NCBI RefSeq assembly: GCF_000300235.2 | Contig: NZ_CP004388.1 | Coordinates: 4,348,001-4,412,000 of the forward strand | Reading direction: 5' to 3' | Source: Thalassospira xiamenensis M-5 = DSM 17429 | Lineage (GTDB): Bacteria; Pseudomonadota; Alphaproteobacteria; Rhodospirillales; Thalassospiraceae | Length of the DNA: 64,000 nt | Shown here: piece by piece, positions 9,211 to 19,270 of the stretch | Position numbering within the stretch: position 1 is the first letter of the stretch | How the letters are laid out: each line of letters begins with the position of its first letter | Program-made: the position numbers and the translations under genes | Notes under the pieces: model-generated | Database searches by the model: none | Told to the model about the DNA's origin: nothing | Seen by the model: only the letters and a program-made list of their open reading frames with translations

Positions 9211-9672
9211 CTATGGCCGGTAAATCCAGCCTTTCTCGGATTTGACCAGCCGGATCTCGCTTTCGACAATGCGCCTGTCACCCGCCTTGAACTCGCCTTC
9301 CTTCAAGGCCAGCATCTTGGTCTTCACCAGATCAATTGCTTCACTGACAGTGTCACCAACCGTATCAAGGTCCCCGGCGGCCTTGCCCTTTTCCGTGACG
9401 TCATCGGCAAAATCCGCGACCGAGCGATCAAACACCAATTCGTAACGCACCATAACTGTCGTTTCATCGTCGGCTTCTTTGATGCTGTTGGTCTTTGTAA
9501 CATTTTCGACATGACCAACTTTGGCATAAGGATCATCACGGAAACGTTCGATCACGGCCGTGGTGATCTCATTAGCTGTTGGGCCTGCGGTCTTTGTATC
9601 GTCGCACGCAGCCAAGGCCACAAGCGCCGGAACAAACAGAATAAATGCAAAAAAATGACTGATGCGATGCAT
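9211..9672 (-). CDS. small lipoprotein, paralogue of the gene at 9778
   Basis: A 153-residue protein with a lipoprotein signal peptide: hydrophobic SHFFAFILFVPALV followed by the lipobox LAAC with Asp at +2. The Asp would favour inner-membrane retention by the enteric sorting rule, which may not apply here. The mature part has TVMVRYELVFDRSVADFADDV and ends GWIYRP. I chose the ATG at 9672 because AAGGAA lies seven bases upstream. The mature domain resembles that of the next gene (VRYELVFD; GKWIAQP versus KGWIYRP). Function unknown. Confidence 0.75.
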   Translation of the reverse strand: MHRISHFFAFILFVPALVALAACDDTKTAGPTANEITTAVIERFRDDPYAKVGHVENVTKTNSIKEADDETTVMVRYELVFDRSVADFADDVTEKGKAAGDLDTVGDTVSEAIDLVKTKMLALKEGEFKAGDRRIVESEIRLVKSEKGWIYRP

Positions 9673-9777
9673 CGACAAGTTCCTTATGCCTGAAATACGT
9701 TTATGGCGCTAACCTGTTACAGTCCGATGTGGCAGAAATCAGGTCGATCCACGCTATTGCCCAAACGATAAACGCCA

Positions 9778-10230
9778 TCAGGGCTGCGCGATCCATTTGC
9801 CTTTAATCTTAACGAAATCGACGACCCGGGCGACGTCAAAGCGCTGATCTTTTTCAAATTCACCATAAAGGCTGGTCAGGCCCGTCAATTCAACAGTTCC
9901 AAGAATACCAAGATAATCACGAAATCGCATACGTTCGGCTTCCGAAGCTGACCCCGGATCGGCAACAATGCGAATGGCATTGGCAAAATCAATGTCAAAC
10001 ACCAGTTCGTATCGCACAGACACACGACTGCGATTGTCGCCTGTTCGCTCCGTATCGGATATCTCGATATTTTCCAGATGCGATAGCATGCCTATCAGGG
10101 CTTCATCGTGCAGTTCTTTCAAGCTAGACGTAATCAGTTCTGACGAAGGCCCGGAAGCATTGCACCCGAACAGAATCAAAAAAACTGTGCATAGCCCAAA
10201 ACGCCATTTGCATGAAAAATTCAACGTCAC
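9778..10230 (-). CDS. small lipoprotein, paralogue of the gene at 9211
   Basis: A 150-residue protein with a lipoprotein signal (LCTVFLILFGC, lipobox LFGC at about residue 23). It shares with the gene at 9211 the order SSxLITSSLKEL / ANEITTAVIERF, a VENV-like HLENIEISDTERT segment, the VSVRYELVFD strand and a short Trp-containing C-terminus. It starts at a GTG with GGGAA just upstream, so the exact start is uncertain. It lies downstream of the malic enzyme gene but is separated from it by a terminator. Function unknown; duplication of an envelope gene is inferred. Confidence 0.65.
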   Translation of the reverse strand: MTLNFSCKWRFGLCTVFLILFGCNASGPSSELITSSLKELHDEALIGMLSHLENIEISDTERTGDNRSRVSVRYELVFDIDFANAIRIVADPGSASEAERMRFRDYLGILGTVELTGLTSLYGEFEKDQRFDVARVVDFVKIKGKWIAQP

Positions 10231-10279
10231 GTTCCCACGATTACCGGTTGTTTTTTGTTATATTCCGGCCTCTTAAAGT

Positions 10280-10316
10280 AAAATGGCGGAAATTGCATCA
10301 GCAATTCCGCCATTTT
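10280..10316 (-). terminator. intrinsic terminator of the malic enzyme gene
   Basis: A long stem, AAAATGGCGGAAATTGC against GCAATTCCGCCATTTT with a single bulge and a four-base loop. It lies 22 bases after the malic enzyme stop and has T-rich flanks on both strands. Confidence 0.9.
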
Positions 10317-10337
10317 AACAATATTGTTTAGCGCAAC

Positions 10338-12605
10338 TTAGCCGTGTTCTGCCTCGTGTGCGGCCAGTGCTGCCAGGTTGACAAGGTCGTTAACCGTACT
10401 GCCCATCTGGGTTATCTGTGCCGGCTTTTCGAGCCCGATCATCACCGGACCAACAACCGTACCACCGCCCAGCTTGTCGAGAAGCTTTGACGCCGTTGTC
10501 GCCGCATGAAGGGCCGGCATTACAAGCACATTGGCCGGGCCAGAAAGACGGCAGAACGGATAAAGCTTCAACAGTTCAGTATCAAGCGCCACATCAACCG
10601 CAATATCACCATCGAATTCAAAATCGACATTACTGCGCTCAAGGATGCCGACCGCCTCGCGGATACGGTCGGTATCTGCACTCCACGGGTTGCCAAACGT
10701 CGAATGCGATACCATTGCCACACGCGGCTCGTGACCAAGCTGACGGGCTTTCTCGGCCGCCTGGATCGCAATCTCGGCAAGCTGCTCGGCATCGGGCATG
10801 TTATGCACGCGCGTATCGGCAATAAACACCGTCCGGCCTTTGGCAATTGCAATCGAAAGACCCATAGGGATTTCGCCCGGCTTGGCATCGATCACTGAAC
10901 TGATATCGGTAAAGCTGCGATGGAAGTTTCGCGTCAGGCCGGTAATCAGGCCATCGGCGTCACCCTTGGCCACCATGACGGCGGCAAAGACGTTACGCTT
11001 CTGGTTGACCATGCGCTGGCAATCGCGCCACAGGAAGCCTTTACGCTGCAGGCGACCATACAGGAACTCGGCATATTCCTTGTTCTTGTGAGAAAGGGCC
11101 GCGTTGCTGATTTCAACACCTTCAAGGCTTTCGATACCGAGCGATTTGGCCGATTCCGCGATCCGGTCCTCGCGACCAATCAGGATCGGAGTACCATAAC
11201 CGGAATTGCGATAGGCCACAGCCGCACGAATAACGGTTTCCTCTTCGCCCTCGGCAAAGGCAATCCGTTTCGGATGCGCCCGCACATAATCGGAAATCAG
11301 TTGTAGATGGGCCGCCGTCGGATCAAGACGACCGCGCAGCTGATTTTCATATTCCGCCATGTCAATGATCGGTCGGCGTGCAACACCACTGTCCATCGCG
11401 GCCTGTGCCACGGCCTTGGGCACAGCAATGATCAGGCGCGGGTCAAATGGTGCCGGAATGATATATTCCGGACCATATTGCAGGCGACGGCCGGAATAAG
11501 CCGCAGCAACCTCGTCAGGCACATCTTCTCGCGCCAGTGACGCCACCGCATGGGCCGCGGCAATCTTCATTTCCTCGTTGATCGTGGATGCCTGAACGTC
11601 AAGCGCCCCGCGGAAGATATAAGGGAAACCAAGCACGTTATTGATCTGGTTGGCATAGTCCGAACGCCCGGTGGCACAGATCGCGTCATTTCGGATCGCG
11701 GCGACGTCTTCCGGGCTGATTTCCGGATCCGGGTTTGCCATGGCAAAGATGATCGGCTGTTTGGCCATGCTTTTGACCATGGCCGCCGTCACCGCACCCT
11801 TGACCGACAGGCCAAAGAACGCATCCGCCCCGTCCATCGCTTCTTCCAGCGTGCGGGCATCTGTTTCGGCCGCGTGCGCCGATTTCCACTGGTTCATGCC
11901 GTCTTCACGGCCCTTGTAAATCACCCCGCGCGAATCGCACATGATGACATTATCGGGTGTGACTCCCATGCTTTTGACCAGTTCGCAACATGCAATCGCC
12001 GCCGCACCCGCACCGTTGATCACAAGCTTGATGTCTTTAAGCTCGCGCCCCGTCAGGTCGCAGGCATTGATCAGGCCGGATGCGGCAATAATCGCCGTAC
12101 CGTGCTGGTCGTCATGGAATACCGGAATATCCATCAGTTCGCGCAAGCGTTGCTCGATGATGAAGCATTCCGGGGCCTTGATGTCTTCAAGGTTGATCCC
12201 GCCGAACGACGCGCCAAGGAAGCGCACGCAATTGACGAACTCGTCAACATCCTCGGTCGACACTTCAAGGTCCAGCCCGTCAACATCGGCAAAACGCTTG
12301 AACAGGACCGCTTTGCCTTCCATTACCGGCTTGGATGCCAGCGCACCCAGATTGCCAAGCCCCAGAACGGCCGTACCATTCGAGATCACGGCGACGATAT
12401 TGCCCTTGGACGTATAGTCATAGGCCGTTGCCGGATTCTTGGCGATTTCGAGGCATGGCACCGCCACACCTGGTGAATATGCAAGTGAAAGATCGCGCTG
12501 TGTGGTCAGCGGCTTCGACGGAGTGATTTCGATTTTTCCGGGGCGGCCACTTGAATGAAACAGCAGCGCTTCACGGTCACGAACCTTGATTTCTGAATCT
12601 GACAT
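10338..12605 (-). CDS. maeB: NADP-dependent malic enzyme with C-terminal phosphotransacetylase-like domain
   Basis: A 755-residue multidomain protein. Residues 1 to about 430 form the malic enzyme part, which converts malate to pyruvate, CO2 and NADPH (SLAYSPGVAVPCLEI; VFHDDQHGTAI; the NAD(P)-binding VINGAGAAAIACCEL; FAMANPDPEISPE). Residues from about 430 resemble phosphotransacetylase (RIAFAEGEEETVIRAA; GLTRNFHRSFTDISSVID). In characterised MaeB enzymes this domain is catalytically inactive but mediates oligomerisation and regulation by acetyl-CoA. Length is typical. There is no obvious Shine-Dalgarno before the ATG. It is followed by its own terminator. Confidence 0.95.
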   Translation of the reverse strand: MSDSEIKVRDREALLFHSSGRPGKIEITPSKPLTTQRDLSLAYSPGVAVPCLEIAKNPATAYDYTSKGNIVAVISNGTAVLGLGNLGALASKPVMEGKAVLFKRFADVDGLDLEVSTEDVDEFVNCVRFLGASFGGINLEDIKAPECFIIEQRLRELMDIPVFHDDQHGTAIIAASGLINACDLTGRELKDIKLVINGAGAAAIACCELVKSMGVTPDNVIMCDSRGVIYKGREDGMNQWKSAHAAETDARTLEEAMDGADAFFGLSVKGAVTAAMVKSMAKQPIIFAMANPDPEISPEDVAAIRNDAICATGRSDYANQINNVLGFPYIFRGALDVQASTINEEMKIAAAHAVASLAREDVPDEVAAAYSGRRLQYGPEYIIPAPFDPRLIIAVPKAVAQAAMDSGVARRPIIDMAEYENQLRGRLDPTAAHLQLISDYVRAHPKRIAFAEGEEETVIRAAVAYRNSGYGTPILIGREDRIAESAKSLGIESLEGVEISNAALSHKNKEYAEFLYGRLQRKGFLWRDCQRMVNQKRNVFAAVMVAKGDADGLITGLTRNFHRSFTDISSVIDAKPGEIPMGLSIAIAKGRTVFIADTRVHNMPDAEQLAEIAIQAAEKARQLGHEPRVAMVSHSTFGNPWSADTDRIREAVGILERSNVDFEFDGDIAVDVALDTELLKLYPFCRLSGPANVLVMPALHAATTASKLLDKLGGGTVVGPVMIGLEKPAQITQMGSTVNDLVNLAALAAHEAEHG

Positions 12606-12811
12606 ATATTTTCACTGACGCTTGCGTGGTGGATTGGAAAGCGGCGAGAACCTGTAAACTTTAACCCGACAATCAGGTGTGGAGCCGTCATGCCGGACCG
12701 CTCAATAAATCAGGCTTCTGGCCCCGGGTCAAAGGCGACGTTAACGGCAACCGCAAAATTACGTAGCGTTTTCCGTATGTTGCAGCGCATCATATGCCAA
12801 CCGGAAATAAG

Positions 12812-12838
12812 AAAGGCGATCATTTCTGATCGCCTTTT
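12812..12838 (-). terminator. intrinsic terminator after the gene at 12901
   Basis: A perfect 11-base stem AAAGGCGATCA / TGATCGCCTTT with a four-base loop. It lies about 60 bases beyond the stop of the minus-strand gene at 12901, with T-rich sequence following on both strands. Confidence 0.85.
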
Positions 12839-12900
12839 ACGTTTTAGCAAACCATGTCCGTCATGCCGAAAAATGCAAATACGCACTCAAAATCAAGGGA

Positions 12901-13398
12901 TTATCCCTGATGCAGATGAATGTTTTCCGCGCCGTGCTTTTTCAGAATCGCGGTCGCCTTGGCTTCTGCATCGTCCTTGTCGGGATCAATCCGCACCCAC
13001 AGGATCACCGACCCGGCATTGATCGCGCGGGCGAAATCTTCGGTATGCGGGGTTGATGTAACTTCCTCGATAAATTCGCGAAGCGCCACGGCGCCAACGC
13101 CCGCACCAACCGCAAGCGCCACCGGCGCGGTTGCCGCCCCGCCAAACAGTGCAATCGCCCCCGATGCCACCAAGGGCACCTCGTATTTTGCTTCACCGAC
13201 CAGCGCGGTCAGCACATCGGACCAGGACCGGCCATCCGACCCGGCAACATCAATTGATTCATGGGAACTTAAAACCGACAGGTCCGTGCGCGAAAATCCG
13301 CTATCGCGCAATTCCCGAACCGCGGCATCAAAGCCGTCTTTTGTATCGAATAATCCAACCAGTTCCGGTGCCTGACGGGTCGCTTGGTCTGCTGCCAT
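12901..13398 (-). CDS. putative stress-related protein with a glycine-rich hydrophobic core
   Basis: A 165-residue protein. Residues about 12-45 (LVGLFDTKDGFDAAVRELRDSGF) resemble the ferredoxin-like half of general-stress protein 17M-type domains. A glycine/alanine-rich segment at about 83-110 (VASGAIALFGGAATAPVALAVGAGVGAVAL) looks like a glycine-zipper membrane-inserting hairpin. A final alpha/beta segment, VILWVRIDPDKDDAEAKATAILKKHGA, closes the protein. A strong AAGGAG eight bases before the ATG at 13398 fixes the start. It is divergent from mutS. The family name and function are not certain. Confidence 0.7.
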   Translation of the reverse strand: MAADQATRQAPELVGLFDTKDGFDAAVRELRDSGFSRTDLSVLSSHESIDVAGSDGRSWSDVLTALVGEAKYEVPLVASGAIALFGGAATAPVALAVGAGVGAVALREFIEEVTSTPHTEDFARAINAGSVILWVRIDPDKDDAEAKATAILKKHGAENIHLHQG

Positions 13399-13551
13399 CT
13401 TCTTATCTCCTTGGTCACTGGTCAAAGGGCGGCAAATCGGCGATGATCGCGCTACTTTGCTGCCTGCGTATCTTAACATATTTTACAGAAAATCAGGCAT
13501 TGCAATGGCATAGGTCAAAAACTGCTCCCGGGCCGTTTCATCCCCTCGTCA

Positions 13552-16305
13552 ATGCCTTCAGGGTTTGCTATCACACTCGCCATGAACAATATTGCCGATC
13601 CTTCCGATACTCAGACCGTCCCCCTTTCGTTCGATACCGAAGGTGCGACCCCGATGATGATGCAGTTCCTTGAAATCAAGGAACAGTATCAGGACTGCCT
13701 GCTGTTTTACCGCATGGGCGACTTTTACGAGCTGTTCTTCGACGATGCCGTCAAGGCGGCCGAGGCACTCGATATCGCGCTGACAAAACGTGGCAAACAT
13801 CAGGGTAACGAAATTCCCATGGCCGGTGTTCCCGTCCATAGCCACGAAACATATCTTCAGCGTCTGATCCGCAAGGGTTTCCGTGTCGCTGTCTGCGAAC
13901 AGATGGAAGACCCGGCCGAGGCCAAGAAACGCGGCGCCAAATCCGTCGTCAAACGCGGCGTTGTCCGACTGATCACGCCCGGCACCCTGACCGAAGACAG
14001 CCTTCTGGATGCCCGGCGCCATAACTATCTGGCTGCGGTGTCCGAAGTTCGCGGCAAGGTCGGTCTAGCCTGGCTTGATATGTCGACCGGCGATTTTTAT
14101 GTTCAGCCCTGTGATATGGGCGGGCTTCCTGCCGCCCTTGCCCGTCTTGACGCTGGTGAGCTTCTGATATCGGACAAACTTCTGAATCGTTCGGAAATGT
14201 TCGATATCTACGCCGAATACAAAAACGTCATCACACCGCAACCCGCATCACGCTTTGATGCCGAAAATGCCCAGCTGCGCCTTAAAAAACTATATGAAGT
14301 TGCGGCCCTGGACGCTTTTGGCGGATTCGAAATTGCCGAACTTTCGGCGGCCGGGGCGCTAATCGATTATGTCGATCTGACCCAGAAGGGTCAGATGCCG
14401 CGCCTTGCCCCACCGCAACGCATGGCTGCGGGTGCTGCAATGGAAATCGATGCCGCCACCCGCCGGTCACTGGAATTGACCCAGACCCAATCAGGTGAGC
14501 GCAAGGGATCACTTTTATCGGTCATCGACCGTACCCGCACTGGCGCAGGTGCACGCTTGCTAGCCGCCCGTCTGTCCGCACCGCTGACCGATGCGGGCAC
14601 GATCAATAAACGCCTTGATCTGGTCTACTATTTCCATGATCGCGATGCCCTACGGTCCGATCTGCGCGCTGCCCTTGGCGAATGTCCGGATATCGAACGT
14701 GCATTGTCACGTCTGTCCGTCGGTCGTGGCGGCCCACGCGATCTGGCTGCCATGCGCGATGGTCTGGCCTGTGCCTTTGCGATTGGCAACCTTTTGCACA
14801 AACCCGATGGCGGCAATGACGGCCTGACCGCGCAACCCGCCGCCCTTATCGATCATTTGACCGATATGGGCCATCACGGCGATCTGGTTGATCTTCTGCG
14901 CCGGTCGCTCAGCGAAAATCTGCCGTTGCTGGCACGTGATGGCGGCTTTATCGCGGGTGGTTATCACCCGCCGCTTGATGAATTGCGCATGCTTTCAAGC
15001 GAAAGCAAAAAGCTGATCGCCAATCTGCAGGCCCGATATACCGAACAAACGGCCATCACCAGCCTTAAGGTCAAACACAACAACGTCCTTGGCTACTTCA
15101 TCGAAGTACCGGCCAAACAGGCTGACCGGATGATGGAAATCGATGAATTTATTCATCGCCAGACCATGGCCAATGCGGTTCGTTTCACCACGGTCGAGCT
15201 GTCCGAGCTCGAAAGCAAGGTTTCCAAGGCCGGGGATCAGGCGCTTGCACTTGAACTCGAACTGTTTGACTCACTGGTCACGGGCGTCCTTGAACATGCC
15301 GACGCCATCGCGCGCTGTGCACAGGCGCTTGCCGGGCTTGATGTGTCGGCCGCGTTGGCCGAACTGGCGCGTGATCAGGTATGTATCCGCCCGACCATTG
15401 ATGACAGCCTTGCCTTTGATATCCGTGGCGGTCGCCATCCAGTGGTGGAAGCCGCCCTGCGCGAAAATGGCGACAGCCCCTTTGTCGCCAATGACTGCCG
15501 CCTTGAAGGCGAACAAAGCCTTTGGCTGATTACTGGTCCGAACATGGCCGGTAAATCGACCTTCCTGCGCCAGAATGCCCTGATTGCGGTTCTGGCCCAG
15601 ATCGGTGCCTTTGTCCCGGCGGAAACGGCGCATATCGGTGTGATTGACCGGCTGTTTTCGCGTGTCGGGGCAGCGGATGATCTGGCGCGTGGCCGGTCGA
15701 CATTCATGGTCGAAATGGTCGAAACCGCCGCCATCCTTAATCAGGCATCCGATCGTTCGCTGGTTATCCTTGATGAAATCGGGCGCGGCACGGCAACATT
15801 TGATGGTCTTTCAATTGCTTGGGCGGTTGTTGAAAACCTGCACGAAGTCAATAAATGCCGTGGCCTCTTCGCAACCCACTATCATGAACTCACCGCCCTT
15901 GCCGCCAAGCTTGCCCATCTGTCCTGCCACACCATGCTGATCAAGGAATGGCAGGGCGAAGTCGTCTTCCTGCACGAAGTCGGTGCAGGAAGTGCGGATC
16001 GGTCTTATGGCATTCATGTTGCCCAGCTCGCAGGCCTGCCCAAACCAGTGATCAAACGCGCCGAACAGGTACTGAAAACCCTGGAGAAGGGCGAACAGAG
16101 CGGTGCGGTTTCCAAACTGGCCGATGACCTGCCGCTTTTTGCTGCCGCAATCGAGCAGGTCAAACAGGAAGAAAAAGCCAAAACCCCTGCATTGTCGCCA
16201 GAACAAAAGGCCCTTCTGGATGCTGTGGCTGAAATCGATCCCGATAACATGACCCCGCGCGAGGCACTTGATGCGCTGTATCGCTTGCGCGCCATACGCG
16301 GTTGA
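13552..16305 (+). CDS. mutS: DNA mismatch repair protein MutS
   Basis: A 917-residue MutS that recognises mismatches and small loops and recruits MutL. The mismatch-reading Phe-x-Glu motif is intact in MGDFYELF (F58, E60), as are the Walker [10 protein letters not shown] (about residue 661-669), the Walker B/signature [20 protein letters not shown], and the helix-turn-helix dimer region with [10 protein letters not shown]. The start is uncertain: neither the ATG at 13552 nor the in-frame ATG at 13582 has a clear ribosome-binding site. In related alphaproteobacteria mutS is followed by glnD, murJ and trpS, as here. Confidence 0.96.
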   Translation: MPSGFAITLAMNNIADPSDTQTVPLSFDTEGATPMMMQFLEIKEQYQDCLLFYRMGDFYELFFDDAVKAAEALDIALTKRGKHQGNEIPMAGVPVHSHETYLQRLIRKGFRVAVCEQMEDPAEAKKRGAKSVVKRGVVRLITPGTLTEDSLLDARRHNYLAAVSEVRGKVGLAWLDMSTGDFYVQPCDMGGLPAALARLDAGELLISDKLLNRSEMFDIYAEYKNVITPQPASRFDAENAQLRLKKLYEVAALDAFGGFEIAELSAAGALIDYVDLTQKGQMPRLAPPQRMAAGAAMEIDAATRRSLELTQTQSGERKGSLLSVIDRTRTGAGARLLAARLSAPLTDAGTINKRLDLVYYFHDRDALRSDLRAALGECPDIERALSRLSVGRGGPRDLAAMRDGLACAFAIGNLLHKPDGGNDGLTAQPAALIDHLTDMGHHGDLVDLLRRSLSENLPLLARDGGFIAGGYHPPLDELRMLSSESKKLIANLQARYTEQTAITSLKVKHNNVLGYFIEVPAKQADRMMEIDEFIHRQTMANAVRFTTVELSELESKVSKAGDQALALELELFDSLVTGVLEHADAIARCAQALAGLDVSAALAELARDQVCIRPTIDDSLAFDIRGGRHPVVEAALRENGDSPFVANDCRLEGEQSLWLITGPNMAGKSTFLRQNALIAVLAQIGAFVPAETAHIGVIDRLFSRVGAADDLARGRSTFMVEMVETAAILNQASDRSLVILDEIGRGTATFDGLSIAWAVVENLHEVNKCRGLFATHYHELTALAAKLAHLSCHTMLIKEWQGEVVFLHEVGAGSADRSYGIHVAQLAGLPKPVIKRAEQVLKTLEKGEQSGAVSKLADDLPLFAAAIEQVKQEEKAKTPALSPEQKALLDAVAEIDPDNMTPREALDALYRLRAIRG

Positions 16306-16345
16306 TTTCGCATCTGTCGCGAAAAATATCGGCCAACGCATTAAA

Positions 16346-16388
16346 AACAGGCACTTTGCCCTTATATCAGGCAGGTGCCTGTTTGCTT
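16346..16388 (+). terminator. intrinsic terminator after mutS
   Basis: The nine-base arms AACAGGCAC and GTGCCTGTT, with a 20-base loop, are followed by TGCTTTTT. It lies about 40 bases after mutS and separates it from glnD. Confidence 0.75.
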
Positions 16389-16516
16389 TTTGATGTTAAA
16401 CTCCGGCGATCAGCCGAACACTGGCATCGGAAACACGGCATGCCATATGCATTGGTGTGGACCCAAAAGGGCAACCAACCCGTTCATGCCAGACCCGACC
16501 GAGGAAACCACTTCAA

Positions 16517-19270
16517 GTGACGTATAGAATCAAGAAACAGCGCGAAATCATCGACCGCCGCAAAATCTTTGCCGAGCTTGAAACCATCGCTGCCAATGCG
16601 GATCTGACATCCTTCAAACAGCGTGCGGAAATCCTTAAACACCTCAAAGCCGTTCTGGAAGATGGCCGCAAGGTCATCCGCGCCCGTTTCGAAGAAACTA
16701 ATTCGGGGCAGGACGCGGTCTTTTCCAATAGTTTCCTGATCGATCAGATTGTTCGTCTGATCCATGATTTCGCCCTGAAATTCGTCTATCCGCTGCATAA
16801 TCCAACCAATGAGCAACGCATGGCGGTTGTCGCGGTTGGTGGTTATGGTCGTGGGGATATGGCCCCGCAATCGGACGTCGATATCCTGTTCCTGTTTCCC
16901 TACAAACAGACCGCGCATGGTGAACAGGTTGTCGAATACATTCTTTATATGCTCTGGGATCTAGGGCTGAAGGTCGGGCATGCCACCCGTTCGATTGATG
17001 ACTGCCTGCGCATGGGCAAACAGGACATCACAATTCGCACCAACCTGCTTGAAAGCCGGTTCGTATGGGCGGATGAAGAAGTCTATAAAGCCTTTCGCGC
17101 CCGTTTCATGGAAGAACTGGTCAAGGGCACGGGGCTTGAATTCATCGAAGGCAAGCTGAACGAACGCGATGAACGCCACATTCGCATGGGTGATTCCCGC
17201 TATGTGGTTGAACCCAACGTCAAGGACGGCAAAGGCGGCCTTCGCGATCTTCATACCCTGTTCTGGATCGGCAAATATCTTTACCGTGTCAGCAACCCGC
17301 TTGAACTGGTCGACCTCAAAGTCCTGACCCGCAAGGAAGCACAAGGCTTTCTGAAAGCACAAAACTTCCTGTGGTCGGTGCGCTGCTGGCTGCATTACCT
17401 GACCGGACGCGAAGAAGACCGCCTGACATTTGATATGCAGCGCGATATTGCCGATAAGCTTGGCTATACCGACCATGCAGGCGCATCAGGTGTCGAACGC
17501 TTCATGAAACACTATTATCTGATGGTGAAACATGTCGGCAACCTGACCCGCATCTTCTGTGCCGCCCTTGAAGAACGCCATCAACGCAAACCGCTAATCC
17601 GCTTCCCGGCACGTTTTTTCGGTAGCAAGGAAATCGACGGTTTCCAGTTGCGCAATGATCGCCTGACCGTCGACAGCCTCGAAACCCTTCAAAGTGACCC
17701 GATACAGATATTACGCCTATTCCTTGTCGCCCATCAGAACGGGGTCGGCATTCATCCCGAAACGCTGCGCTGGGTAACACAAAGTCTGAAACTGGTCGAT
17801 CACAAGTTGCAAAAGGATCCGGCCGCGAACGAGGTCTTTCTTGAGATCCTGACACACCGCGATACCCCCGATATCCCGCTTCGCAAAATGAACGAAGCCG
17901 GGCTGCTTGGCCGTTTCATACCGGATTTCGGTCGTGTCGTTGCCCAGATGCAATATGACATGTACCACACCTATACCGTGGACGAGCACACCATCCGCGC
18001 GATCGGCATATTGAACCAGATCGAACGCGGCGAACTGGCAGAAGAAGCCCCGGTCGCCACCCGTATCATGGAAAAGGTGATTTCGCGTCGCGTGCTTTAT
18101 GTCGCGGTATTGCTTCATGATATCGCCAAGGGCCGAGGCGGTGATCATTCGGAACTCGGCGCCGAAGTCGCCGAAAAGCTTTGTCCGCGTCTGGGCCTGT
18201 CGCCTGCCGATACCGAAACCGTCGCCTGGCTGGTCAAAGCCCATCTGTGGATGAGCCTGACGGCATTCAAACGTGACCTGAATGACCCGACGACGATTCG
18301 CGCCTTTGCCGATCTGGTCCAGTCACAGGAAAGACTGCGTTTGCTGCTGTGTCTGACGGTCGCCGATATTCGCGCTGTTGGCCCGAATGTCTGGAACGGC
18401 TGGAAAGCGACCCTTCTGCGCGAACTGTTCTATGCCACCGATGACTTGCTTTCGGGCGGCCTGAATGCCGACAGTCGCGATTCGCGTGTCGCCCGTGCCC
18501 AGCAGAAATTGCGCGACGCCCTTGCCGCATCCGGTTCCAACTGGCCAGAACAGGATGTCGAGGACTTCATTGATCGCGGTTATCCGTCCTATTGGCTCAG
18601 TTTTGACACCGAAACCCATGTCCGTCATGCCCATTTGACCCGTGATGCCAAGGCAAGCGGTGCGGACATCACGATCGATATGCGAATCGAAACCGATATC
18701 GATGCCACCGAAATCATTGTCCACACCACCGATCATCCCGGGCTGTTTTCCCAGATTGCCGGATCGATGGCGCTGTGTGGCGCCAATGTCGTCGATGCCA
18801 AAATCCTGACCCTTGCCGACGGCATGGCACTTGATACCTTCTTTATCCAGGATACCAATGGCGAGGCCTTCAACGACAAATCCAAGCTTGATAAATTACG
18901 CAAAACGCTTGAACAGGTGATTTCAGGCCGTCTGCGACCGAGTCAGGAAATCGAACGTCGCCAGATCAAGGATAACAAACACCGTACCGCCGTGTTCAAG
19001 GTTGAACCAAACGTCATCATCGACAACAAGGCCAGCCGCACCCACACGGTCATTGAAATTACCGCGCGCGACCGGCAGGGTCTGCTTTACGACGTCACAC
19101 GCACGTTACGTGATCTTTCGCTGCAAATCGCATCGGCGCGTATTTCGACCTTTGGCGAACGCGCAGTCGACGTTTTCTACGTCAAGGACGTGTTTGGTCT
19201 GAAAATTGATAGCCGCACCAAATTCCTGCAGGTCAAGGAAACCCTGACCCAAACCTTGGAAAACGGCTGA
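16517..19270 (+). CDS. glnD: bifunctional [protein-PII] uridylyltransferase / uridylyl-removing enzyme
   Basis: The nitrogen sensor GlnD (917 residues), which uridylylates PII proteins when glutamine is low and deuridylylates them when it is high. The nucleotidyltransferase motif GGYGRGDMAPQSDVDILF lies at about residues 108-125. A PII-uridylyltransferase helical domain follows, then the HD hydrolase domain (VDEHTIRAIG; LLHDIAKGRGGDHSE). Two C-terminal ACT domains sense glutamine (IIVHTTDHPGLFSQIAG and VIEITARDRQGLLYDVTRTL). I chose the GTG at 16517, with GAGGA upstream; a GTG at 16457 would add 20 non-conserved residues. Confidence 0.94.
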   Translation: MTYRIKKQREIIDRRKIFAELETIAANADLTSFKQRAEILKHLKAVLEDGRKVIRARFEETNSGQDAVFSNSFLIDQIVRLIHDFALKFVYPLHNPTNEQRMAVVAVGGYGRGDMAPQSDVDILFLFPYKQTAHGEQVVEYILYMLWDLGLKVGHATRSIDDCLRMGKQDITIRTNLLESRFVWADEEVYKAFRARFMEELVKGTGLEFIEGKLNERDERHIRMGDSRYVVEPNVKDGKGGLRDLHTLFWIGKYLYRVSNPLELVDLKVLTRKEAQGFLKAQNFLWSVRCWLHYLTGREEDRLTFDMQRDIADKLGYTDHAGASGVERFMKHYYLMVKHVGNLTRIFCAALEERHQRKPLIRFPARFFGSKEIDGFQLRNDRLTVDSLETLQSDPIQILRLFLVAHQNGVGIHPETLRWVTQSLKLVDHKLQKDPAANEVFLEILTHRDTPDIPLRKMNEAGLLGRFIPDFGRVVAQMQYDMYHTYTVDEHTIRAIGILNQIERGELAEEAPVATRIMEKVISRRVLYVAVLLHDIAKGRGGDHSELGAEVAEKLCPRLGLSPADTETVAWLVKAHLWMSLTAFKRDLNDPTTIRAFADLVQSQERLRLLLCLTVADIRAVGPNVWNGWKATLLRELFYATDDLLSGGLNADSRDSRVARAQQKLRDALAASGSNWPEQDVEDFIDRGYPSYWLSFDTETHVRHAHLTRDAKASGADITIDMRIETDIDATEIIVHTTDHPGLFSQIAGSMALCGANVVDAKILTLADGMALDTFFIQDTNGEAFNDKSKLDKLRKTLEQVISGRLRPSQEIERRQIKDNKHRTAVFKVEPNVIIDNKASRTHTVIEITARDRQGLLYDVTRTLRDLSLQIASARISTFGERAVDVFYVKDVFGLKIDSRTKFLQVKETLTQTLENG

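Noticed and set aside
11550-12476. 308-codon plus-strand open frame opposite the malic enzyme
   Set aside because: Antisense shadow of a fully conserved enzyme; no ribosome-binding site or known domain.
12690-13022. 110-codon frame between the malic enzyme and the gene at 12901
   Set aside because: It runs through a terminator hairpin into the 3' end of the opposite gene and has no conserved sequence.
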